Shown here in pieces: positions 5,759 to 11,813 of a stretch of 11,903 nt of DNA. The DNA comes from an uncultured Chlamydiae bacterium (GTDB taxonomy: Bacteria > Chlamydiota > Chlamydiia > Chlamydiales > SM23-39), in the NCBI GenBank assembly GCA_903889795.1, contig CAISYW010000024.1:1-11903 (forward strand), in the 5' to 3' direction. The position numbers were made by a program, and so were the translations under genes. The notes under the pieces were generated by a model that was given only the letters and a program-made list of their open reading frames with translations, ran no database searches and had not been told where the DNA came from. Each line of letters starts with the position of its first letter. Within the stretch, counting starts at the first letter, position 1.

Positions 5759-6478
5759 CTCAAAAGATCTGGGTCGAATTTTTTCTCTCTGAAAGTCCTG
5801 CAACGTATAACGGTAATTGAGCACTCTATAACGGTAAAAAAGGCTCTTTTTTGCAAAGTATAACGGGAATTCCTGCAGCGTATAACGCACAAGCTTCGAA
5901 AGATTGTCTCGCTCGTGGCATTGTTGCGCAAATATTTACCGCAGAGATAAACACCACAGAGAAAAATTTATATTTTTATGAAAAGACGTTCCTCTGTGGT
6001 CTTTATCTCTGTGGTGGGTATTCGATCTCAAAAGATCTGGGTCGTAGATTTTGTCTATGGAGCCGCTGCAACGTATAACGGTAATCACTGCACGATATAA
6101 CGGCAAAATAGAATTAGCGCGTCCATTAGGGTTCGATTTATTGCAAAGGATAACGGTTTGTATTAGGAAAAAGAGATAGCGGAGGCTTCTCAAAAGATCT
6201 GGGTCGCAGTATTTGTCTATGGAGCCGCTGCAACGTATAACGGTAAACTCTGCATGATATAACGGTAAAAGATGCAGAACTGTGCTGGTGAATAGGCGCT
6301 CTTGCAAAGGATAACGGTCTTTAGCCGGTAAAAAAAAGTAAATTGCTTCTCAAAAGATCTGGGTCGCGGATTTTATCTATGGAGCCGCTGCAACGTATAA
6401 CGGTAAACTCTGCAAAATATGACGGTCATATCAAAATATCTCTGTAGATAGAATGGGGGGCGCTGCAAAGGATAACGG
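5759..6478 (+). repeat. Composite iteron array: four ~160-bp units
   Basis: An 18-bp box, CTCAAAAGATCTGGGTCG, occurs exactly at 5759, 6027, 6189 and 6349. The last three are 162 and 160 bp apart; the first gap is 268 bp because of a ~108-bp insertion. Every unit then carries iterons built on TGCAA-(2 nt)-TATAACGGTAA. Their AACGGT cores start at box offsets +50, +71/72 and +124/125: 5809, 5830, 5884 (degenerate); 6077, 6099, 6152; 6239, 6261, 6313; 6399, 6421 (GACGGT), 6473. Unit 1 has an extra AACGGG at 5862. Offsets of 22 and ~52 bp keep sites roughly on one helical face. The array ends about 4 bp from the stop of the pGP2-like gene. Likely a replication origin and/or copy-control locus. Confidence 0.85.
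5938..6015. repeat. 24-bp inverted repeat inserted in the iteron array
   Basis: The arm at 5938-5961 (ACCGCAGAGATAAACACC followed by ACAGAG) is the reverse complement of 5992-6015 at 22 of 24 positions, with a 30-nt AT-rich loop. Each arm is itself an approximate duplication of ACCACAGAGA. It sits in unit 1 of the array, where about 108 bp are present beyond the normal 160-bp period, so it was probably added after the units were formed. CACAGAGA-type inverted repeats are, to my recollection, dispersed intergenic repeats in various bacteria. It may be a MITE-like or REP-like element, or a terminator hairpin. Confidence 0.6.
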
Positions 6479-6482
6479 CAGA

Positions 6483-7784
6483 TCACTCAAAATCGAGATT
6501 TAAGTGAAAGATATGCTTCCATTGTCCGCTGGCTCCCACAACGACCTCATGATCGGTGATGAGGCCGAGGTTTTTCACCGCTTGAATCGCTGATTGCACC
6601 CGCGCCTGGATCAGCTTTTTTCTTTTTTGCTGCACGTAGTTATCGAGTTTCAGCAAAAAAGGAAGTTTTATGTCATTGATTTCAGCGGTTTTTCTCTTGG
6701 TGCTAATTTCTCTGAGCATCCAGTCCCGCAACGCGACGACGCTTTCCGTCACCAGTTTATGTCCGCCGGTTGCGATCATCGTCCGTCGGTTGATATCTTC
6801 AGGATATTCGACATATTTGGCATTGATCTGGTCGGTGAGAAGGGGATTGAATGCGATGACCAATTCTCCACGTTTTTCCCGAACCTCTTCGTTGTTTTGA
6901 TCTAACTCCCTCCGCTCTTCTTCTGTCAAACCTTCGAAGAACCGGACGATTTTAAATAGGCTCTGAAAGTCTTCAATACGGTCTGTTCGATACTCTTTTT
7001 GACCTTTTGCAGACGACACTTCGTATTTTCGCTCATAGATAATTAAAAACTTTTGCTGTTCAGTGTCTTGCAAGAGCGTTTTGATGAATTTGATATCCGC
7101 GCCGGAATAGTCGTTGTTGTCGAGGTAGGCTTTGTAGAGCTCGGAGGGGTAGATTCGAATCATTGCTGAAGGGCTTTTTTGCCCTTTTCCTCCATAAGGA
7201 ACGACCTGGGTTTCCAAATTGCCGCGATAAAAATTTTCCGCTTTTTCGTTATGATGTTCGCTTTTTTCGTGCAATAGCCGCATGAGGGCGTTCATTAGTT
7301 TATCTTGGGGAGCGGTCAGCCGGATCCCTTCCGTCCGAATCTCCACGTTGTTGCGCACAATTTTGTCTTTGGTTTCCGTGCTGATCAGATCGAATAGAGA
7401 AGGATTGGGATCGTTGGGAACAGAGAACTTGAGTTTTTGATCGACGAAATGGCCTGATTGGCGAAATTTGCGGGATTTACGCACCTTGTCGGGTTGAAGC
7501 AATTGAAGCAGGGTTTCGCGGTTATTGAGGACAAATTTATGCAGGGTCGTGTTTTTTTTGATGTCGACAACGCTTCCCGGCTGTTTTTGTGTTAGCTCGG
7601 TCCATTCGTCGGAGGTCGGTTCTTTGTTTTCACGCTTGTTGCTGCGGACGAGCTCTTCGAATTTTAAGCGCAGAGCGCTCACATCCTCGGGAAAGCGGCC
7701 CTCTTTAACCCAGCGCTCAAACTCTTCCATGATATTGTCGATTTCTTCAAGTTGTTCTGGGTTAGGTTTGTTTGTCTTTTTCAT
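6483..7784 (-). CDS. pGP2-like chlamydial plasmid replication/maintenance protein
   Basis: A 433-residue protein resembling chlamydial plasmid pGP2. Matching landmarks, from memory of the C. trachomatis protein, are: GIRLTAPQDKLMNALMRLL (153-171), MIRIYPSELYKAY (208-220), KFLIIYERKYE (245-255), DFQSLFKIVRFFEGLTEEE (272-290) and GELVIAFNPLLTDQI with KYVEYPEDI (306-331), followed by RDWM and a basic helical C-terminus (QQKRKKLIQARVQSAIQ). In C. trachomatis, pGP2 is needed for plasmid maintenance, though its biochemistry is unsettled. This version has an extra charged, coiled-coil-like N-terminus of about 110 residues. Its ATG (7782-7784) directly follows the TAA of the upstream ATPase gene, implying translational coupling. 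The iteron array begins immediately past its stop, making it the leading candidate to bind AACGGT iterons. Confidence 0.8.
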   Translation of the reverse strand: MKKTNKPNPEQLEEIDNIMEEFERWVKEGRFPEDVSALRLKFEELVRSNKRENKEPTSDEWTELTQKQPGSVVDIKKNTTLHKFVLNNRETLLQLLQPDKVRKSRKFRQSGHFVDQKLKFSVPNDPNPSLFDLISTETKDKIVRNNVEIRTEGIRLTAPQDKLMNALMRLLHEKSEHHNEKAENFYRGNLETQVVPYGGKGQKSPSAMIRIYPSELYKAYLDNNDYSGADIKFIKTLLQDTEQQKFLIIYERKYEVSSAKGQKEYRTDRIEDFQSLFKIVRFFEGLTEEERRELDQNNEEVREKRGELVIAFNPLLTDQINAKYVEYPEDINRRTMIATGGHKLVTESVVALRDWMLREISTKRKTAEINDIKLPFLLKLDNYVQQKRKKLIQARVQSAIQAVKNLGLITDHEVVVGASGQWKHIFHLNLDFE

Positions 7785-9137
7785 TTAAAATAGGTCGTTA
7801 AATTGTTTGTCAAAGGCAGACGGCTGGTGTCTGTTAGAAATTTTGCAGGCGTTTCCATTGAAGTCGAATACTTCATCCGCTCCCATCGGAATATGACGCC
7901 CCTTTAAAACTTTCACATAAAGTGTTTCTTCGGCTTTTTCCTGGCTGAACTTTCTGTTCCAGAGCCCTAAAATCAAAGCGGCGATCCTTTCGATATCGCC
8001 GGCCTCTCCAATCGCTTGAGCGACAAGCTCCCTCTCGGTTTGAACGGTTCGATTGAATTGGGCGGCGATTAAAATCGGCAAACCGGTCTCGACCGCGCAA
8101 TCCTTCAGTAACAAGCAGATTTGCTTGAGCTCTTCTTGGCGGGAGATGGTTTTTCCCGTGGAGCTAATGCGCAGAAGCTGCATGTAATCGATGCAAATGG
8201 CGGTCGGCTTGGGGGTTTGTTTGGCTAAAAACCGAATGGCCCCGGTTAATTCTTCGGCAGTGAAAGAAGAGTAAAAAATGTTTAAGCGGCGCGACTGAAT
8301 CAGATCGCTGAAAAAGGAGTTTTTCTGTTTTAAGAACCGCTCTCTCATATTTTCTGCGACATATTGAACATTTCCACTGCGAAAACAAGCCTTGATCGAT
8401 TCGCGGTTGTTTTGTGAGATTTTCTCGCCGATATAACAATTCAGGGCTAAAGAGATTACAGGTGCGCGCGCTTCTTCATAAGAAAATAAATAGACGCTTG
8501 AGTCGCTGTTTTGTTCTAAGATGCCGAGAAGAATATTGATGATGAAGCTGGTTTTTCCGTGTCCCGTTGGTGCGGCGATGACACTGATTTCTCCGCCTTC
8601 CAGCTTGAGTTCTAACTTGTCGATTCGATAGCCGGTTAAAACGCCCGGCGAAATTTTGCAGAGCTCTTCTGCGATCTCTTGCTCCGTAGGCGCCTTTAAT
8701 AATGATATATAAGGAGAGATTTGCTCAGATGCATTGCGAAGGAGCTGCGCTTTTTCGCGTTTTTGGATGGCCGTCTCCAGATCCTCAATTTCCTCGCGCA
8801 CTTCTTTGAATCGGGGATCATTTAGCGTATCTGTCAGATCTTGAACGCCTTTTTCTTTCATCAAGAGATTGAGCTTTAATTTTTTTTCATTTTTCAAGGT
8901 ATTCAAAAAGTCGAGCTTATAAGAATCGACGTAGGCGGTAAAATCTAAAGTGCCCATTGGCATTGAGAGAAGATGAATGTGTGCTTGATCACAAATAGCT
9001 TGAAGCCGGCTTTTTTGTTCGAGCGGAAAGATATAGCCGATTCCGATGAAGGCCCCATTCAATGTTTTTCCTAGTTCACGCAACTCCTGAATAGGCGTCG
9101 TTTTATCGATAGGCAGGAAACAACAATAATTACTCAT
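7785..9137 (-). CDS. DnaB-superfamily (SF4) helicase-like ATPase, divergent
   Basis: A 450-residue protein with a C-terminal RecA/DnaB-like ATPase domain: Walker A APTGHGKT (189-196), SYEEA (219-223, where DnaB has S-L-E-M), Walker B ICIDYMQLL (314-322) and AAQFNR (358-363, the SQLSR position). The usual DnaB N-terminal domain is absent. Instead there are about 80 residues of unknown fold, then a long charged coiled-coil-like linker (about 75-140). The terminal DnaB motifs (SDLRDSG..., KNRNG) are only loosely represented by GEAGDIERIA and VLKGRHIPMG. The layout suggests a plasmid/phage-type helicase or a loader ATPase. I prefer ATG 9137, with GGGTGA eight bases upstream; an in-frame TTG at 9140 is one codon earlier. 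It is co-transcribed with the abutting pGP2-like gene, the order of pGP1-pGP2 in Chlamydia plasmids. Confidence 0.85.
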   Translation of the reverse strand: MSNYCCFLPIDKTTPIQELRELGKTLNGAFIGIGYIFPLEQKSRLQAICDQAHIHLLSMPMGTLDFTAYVDSYKLDFLNTLKNEKKLKLNLLMKEKGVQDLTDTLNDPRFKEVREEIEDLETAIQKREKAQLLRNASEQISPYISLLKAPTEQEIAEELCKISPGVLTGYRIDKLELKLEGGEISVIAAPTGHGKTSFIINILLGILEQNSDSSVYLFSYEEARAPVISLALNCYIGEKISQNNRESIKACFRSGNVQYVAENMRERFLKQKNSFFSDLIQSRRLNIFYSSFTAEELTGAIRFLAKQTPKPTAICIDYMQLLRISSTGKTISRQEELKQICLLLKDCAVETGLPILIAAQFNRTVQTERELVAQAIGEAGDIERIAALILGLWNRKFSQEKAEETLYVKVLKGRHIPMGADEVFDFNGNACKISNRHQPSAFDKQFNDLF

Positions 9138-9380
9138 CAACTGTTCACCCTCATTTACACAGTCTCAAGGTGTTATAAATAAATCAAATGCGCTGTTTTT
9201 TGCAACCTTCATCATTAAAATGCTAAAACAGTCGCTTGATTAATATTTGAACAATTGCTCTTATTAGCACAAGGATGTACATATGAATGTAACGGCTTTT
9301 TTGAAGAAAAAGCCTTACTGCATTGCTCCGAGTTGCCGAATTTTTAGGTGAAATCGGATCATTTATTGAAGGATTTGAAT
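9138..9380. promoter_or_regulatory. Divergent intergenic region between ATPase and OMP genes
   Basis: This holds the promoters of two diverging units. A possible plus-strand promoter is TTGCAA (about 9199) with TAAAAC 18 bp further on. A hairpin GGCTTTTT (9294-9301)/AAAAAGCC (9307-9314) lies in what would be the OMP 5' leader, immediately after ATGTAACGGC, which contains the TAACGG core seen in the iterons. Promoter calls are weak; the hairpin is clear. Confidence 0.35.
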
Positions 9381-10835
9381 ATGAAATTGAAAAAGATGAG
9401 TCGTCAAATGCTAACATTTCAAAAAGTTCAGCCTTCGAGTCGGCTACTTTGGGTTGGGCTCATTTGCAGCCTTCCCTGGTTCGTTGGGGCGCAAGAAAAC
9501 ATCAGTGAACCGCCAAGCGTCAGCACCGAGCAAAAAATTTCTACCGATGAGAATCGGCAGACAAATCCTTCCGAAACTGTCGATGCAGCGGCCAATGCTT
9601 CCGTTGCGACCCCGCAGAGTGAGCAAATTCTTGCAGTTGACCCGGCTCCTGTTGTGAAGTCTTCTGAGCCAACTTCCCCCGCTGTCGAACCGGCTCCTGT
9701 TGTGAAGGCATCAACTCATACATATTCTTCAGATCAATGCGCTAGTCCCTGTGCACCGGAACCGGTTAAGACGCAGACTTGTGCACCTGCATCTGCACCA
9801 GCGCCCAAGGTAATGCCTGCCAAACAAGTTAAACAGGAAAAAGCGCCGCATCTCTGCCGTCCTTATTATTCGGACGCGCCGGCTCCGCTGCGTTCTATAG
9901 CTATTTCGACAACAGGCCTGTCGCCGCTCAAAAATGGAAAGGTCTCTTTGGAAATGCTTTACTGGGAAGGCGTCGAAGAATCTCTGCGTTATGCAATGAA
10001 GAATTTGACCGCAGCCACTCCTTCCAGCCCTTTTGTGAATCAGAACTGGGGGTACGATCCGGGAGCGCGAGCTTCGATTTTTATTCCTCTTTTTTATGAT
10101 GAGTGGGATGCCGGGTTGACCTATACCTATTTTTATTCGACTCCCCCCGCAACTCATGTCAAAGATCCTGAGGGGGATCTATTGGCTTCTTTGAACTTTT
10201 CATCAATTAGCAGTTCTCCGTGGCAAGCAGCGACTGAGGCAAAGGGAAAGTGGAATTTAAAAATGAATGTTGCGGATTTTGAAATGACTCGTCCTTTTGT
10301 TATTGGCCAGGCCTTGCTGCTGCAGCCATCGATGGGGGGAAAAGCTTGTTTTATCCGTCAAAAAGTGGATGTTCATTACACCTATACATTGAAAGAGCGC
10401 GCTTCCGCAGTCCCTCAATCGAATGCAGGCCGGATACGAGCGCACAGCAGCGTGTGGGGTGTCGGGCCGGAAATCGGATGCGAAATGCGCCTTCTGATTC
10501 CCAAACACATCAGCCTTTCTATCAAAGGAGCTTTTTCAGCCATGTTGGGCAATTTTTCCGGGGTCACATCCTATAGTGATTATGCGAATCCGGATTGGGA
10601 AGGCCTTCTCGTTGAAAAGAAAACGGCTCTGTTTGAAGTGGGACAGATGCAAGTCGGCCTGTCTAAATGGTGGAGAATCAAAGATGCGAGCAGCCTTGAG
10701 CTAACGGTGGGCTGGGAATCGCAGATATGGTGGGGTCAGATGAGAATGAACTGGTGGAGCACGGCAGTACTTCCTCCGGAAGGATCGACCCTGACTGTGA
10801 AAGGACCGTTTTTCAGAGGCGCCTTTAATTTTTGA
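9381..10835 (+). CDS. MOMP-like outer-membrane beta-barrel (Lpg1974-type), with Pro/Ala/Cys linker
   Basis: A 484-residue exported protein. ATG 9381 has AAGGA seven bases upstream and begins a good signal peptide: basic n-region (MKLKKMSRQ), hydrophobic core LLWVGLICSLPWFVGA, probable cleavage after A37. An in-frame GTG at 9348 is less likely. Residues 38-165 are low-complexity, rich in Pro, Ala, Ser, Thr and Val, with EPAPVVK-type repeats and Cys at 120, 124, 134 and 159. The rest is a beta-barrel with alternating polar/aromatic strands (SLEMLYWEG, DAGLTYTYFY, IGCEMRLLI, MQVGLSKWW) and a C-terminal Phe. Segments such as WGYDPGARASIFIP, RPFVIGQALLLQPSMGGKA and VWGVGPEIGCEMR match my memory of the Lpg1974/MOMP-like porins of Legionella and environmental chlamydiae. 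The Cys-bearing linker could join disulfide-linked chlamydial envelope networks. Expected role: porin or adhesin. Carriage beside plasmid core genes is unusual. Confidence 0.85.
   Translation: MKLKKMSRQMLTFQKVQPSSRLLWVGLICSLPWFVGAQENISEPPSVSTEQKISTDENRQTNPSETVDAAANASVATPQSEQILAVDPAPVVKSSEPTSPAVEPAPVVKASTHTYSSDQCASPCAPEPVKTQTCAPASAPAPKVMPAKQVKQEKAPHLCRPYYSDAPAPLRSIAISTTGLSPLKNGKVSLEMLYWEGVEESLRYAMKNLTAATPSSPFVNQNWGYDPGARASIFIPLFYDEWDAGLTYTYFYSTPPATHVKDPEGDLLASLNFSSISSSPWQAATEAKGKWNLKMNVADFEMTRPFVIGQALLLQPSMGGKACFIRQKVDVHYTYTLKERASAVPQSNAGRIRAHSSVWGVGPEIGCEMRLLIPKHISLSIKGAFSAMLGNFSGVTSYSDYANPDWEGLLVEKKTALFEVGQMQVGLSKWWRIKDASSLELTVGWESQIWWGQMRMNWWSTAVLPPEGSTLTVKGPFFRGAFNF
9642..9707 (+). repeat. 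18-bp in-frame direct repeat in OMP linker
   Basis: CCGGCTCCTGTTGTGAAG occurs exactly at 9642-9659 and 9690-9707, 48 bp (16 codons) apart, coding for PAPVVK both times. Identity at the DNA level suggests recent duplication, and slippage could vary linker length between strains. Confidence 0.7.
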
Positions 10836-10837
10836 GG

Positions 10838-10862
10838 AAGATGTGTAACGGTTGCACATCTT
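10838..10862. promoter_or_regulatory. 25-bp palindrome upstream of parA
   Basis: AAGATGTG (10838-10845) and CACATCTT (10855-10862) are exact reverse complements; between them AAC-G-GTT is also symmetrical. Only one pair (T10846/G10854) breaks the palindrome. Its core GTGTAACGGTTGCAC matches the palindrome at 1038-1052 and includes AACGGT. It lies 3 bp after the OMP stop and 54 bp before the parA start, so it may be a partition site, a parA operator, or, less likely given the poor U tract, an OMP terminator. Confidence 0.55.
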
Positions 10863-10878
10863 TGCATTGCTCTCTTTT

Positions 10879-10888
10879 CGTCCGGACG
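10879..10888. promoter_or_regulatory. 10-bp palindrome in the parA leader
   Basis: CGTCCGGACG is a perfect palindrome just upstream of CATAAT (10894-10899), a good -10-like hexamer 17 bp before the parA ATG. No matching -35 is evident. Its position fits a repressor site at the parA promoter. Confidence 0.3.
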
Positions 10889-10916
10889 TTTAACATAATC
10901 GAAAAAAAAGCATCTC

Positions 10917-11675
10917 ATGCGTACCTTTGTTTTTTGTTCTTTTAAGGGAGGCACAGCGAAAACCTCCTCAGCTCTTCATATCGGAGCTTGTTTAGCAAAA
11001 TATCATGCAAAACGAGTTCTGCTCATCGATTTCGATAGTCAAGCTAACTTGTCGACAGGGATTGGAATCGGTCCGGATAGCTTAGATACAATGGTTCCCG
11101 TGCTTCAGGGGAAAAAAAAGGCGATCGATGTGATTCGGCCCACTCTTGTAAGGGGGCTCGATATTATTCCCGCCAACACTTACCTCGACGGTATCGAATC
11201 CAATGTTCCTTTGGTATCGGACTTGTATGCCCATGAGCGGCTTCGCAAGGCGATTGAATCTCTCCCATATGACATCTGTTTTATTGACACGCCGCCTTCT
11301 TTGGGCTGGCTGACGCAGGCCGCGTTTTACGCAGCTCATTCCAGCGTCATATGCGCTCTACCGGAGCCCTACTCCATTCTCGCCATGAACCGTCTCAAAG
11401 AATATCATGCTGCCATCCAAGAGCATCATTCGATCGCATGCTCAGGCGTTGTCATCTCGTTTTGGGATGAGCGCGGCGCTACAAATAATGCTTTTTTGGA
11501 AGCGATTCATGTCGCTTTTCCGAATCTTCTCTTTCATTCGAAAATTCGACGGGATATCGCGGTCAATCGCGCGATTCTACAAGGAAAACCGGTGATTGAG
11601 ACGGAAGAAAAATCGAGAGCCTCTATAGACTATCAGGCGTTAGCTGCAGAGTTTTTAAAAAGAGCCGACTTGTAA
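10917..11675 (+). CDS. parA: ParA partition ATPase (chlamydial pGP5-like)
   Basis: A 252-residue ParA/MinD-superfamily ATPase that would drive plasmid segregation by cycling on nucleoid DNA. Visible are the deviant Walker A KGGTAKTS (10-17, signature Lys10), the A' motif LLIDFDSQANLS (35-46) and Walker B CFIDTPPSLG (121-130). Sequences around PEPYSILAMNRLKEY (149-163), ISFWDERGATN (180-190) and FHSKIRRDIAVNRAIL (206-221) closely match my recollection of chlamydial plasmid pGP5, so this is its homologue and not a generic ParA. There is no N-terminal HTH domain, so DNA recognition needs a partner; candidates are the next gene or one of the RHH proteins. In C. trachomatis, pGP5 has also been linked to regulation of chromosomal genes. 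ATG 10917 lacks a good Shine-Dalgarno, but the Walker A position supports it. Confidence 0.95.
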   Translation: MRTFVFCSFKGGTAKTSSALHIGACLAKYHAKRVLLIDFDSQANLSTGIGIGPDSLDTMVPVLQGKKKAIDVIRPTLVRGLDIIPANTYLDGIESNVPLVSDLYAHERLRKAIESLPYDICFIDTPPSLGWLTQAAFYAAHSSVICALPEPYSILAMNRLKEYHAAIQEHHSIACSGVVISFWDERGATNNAFLEAIHVAFPNLLFHSKIRRDIAVNRAILQGKPVIETEEKSRASIDYQALAAEFLKRADL

Positions 11676-11676
11676 A

Positions 11677-11696
11677 CCCAGGCCTTAAGGCCTGGG
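11677..11696. terminator. Perfect 20-bp palindrome after parA
   Basis: CCCAGGCC-TTAA-GGCCTGGG starts 2 bp after the parA stop and is a perfect palindrome with no U tract behind it. It may protect the mRNA 3' end, act with the next hairpin in termination, or be a protein-binding site. Confidence 0.4.
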
Positions 11697-11707
11697 ATTG
11701 TAATGGT

Positions 11708-11746
11708 TGGGGAGGGGGATTCGACCCCCTCCCCACTCGTTTTTTT
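11708..11746 (+). terminator. Intrinsic terminator of parA
   Basis: GGGGAGGGGG (11709-11718) pairs perfectly with CCCCCTCCCC (11725-11734) around the loop ATTCGA, with one further T-A pair. Seven T follow at 11740-11746. This is a strong plus-strand intrinsic terminator and separates parA from the next gene transcriptionally. Confidence 0.8.
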
Positions 11747-11752
11747 GAAAAA

Positions 11753-11772
11753 CCCCGCCCTTAAGGACGGGG
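11753..11772. repeat. Near-palindrome CCCCGCCC-TTAA-GGACGGGG
   Basis: A 20-bp palindrome with one mismatched pair, sharing the CCTTAAGG centre of the palindrome at 11677-11696. Located 41 bp before the next ATG, it could be a second terminator, a leader hairpin or an operator for that gene. Confidence 0.4.
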
Positions 11773-11813
11773 TCTCCTCGTTAGAGGATGAATTGCCGGA
11801 CCGGAGAAAAATA

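Noticed and set aside
5638..5931. Minus-strand open frame of 97 codons
   Set aside because: Also translated iteron and hairpin DNA, with no start signal.
5936..6307. Minus-strand open frame of 123 codons containing repeated peptide motifs
   Set aside because: Its repeats (VIRCSGSIDK, DPDLLRS) are simply the translation of the iteron units and 18-bp boxes, and it crosses the inserted hairpin.
5759..6478. CRISPR array
   Set aside because: The repeats are short and unevenly spaced within ~160-bp units, the sequence between them is itself conserved from unit to unit, and there are no cas genes; iterons explain it better.
9348..9380. GTG start extending the outer-membrane protein by 11 codons
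   Set aside because: ATG 9381 has a clear AAGGA at good spacing and gives a proper signal peptide; the extension adds acidic residues before the n-region.
9729..10157. Minus-strand open frame of 142 codons
   Set aside because: It lies antisense inside the outer-membrane protein gene, has no ribosome binding site, and its Arg/Cys-rich composition is typical of a shadow frame.
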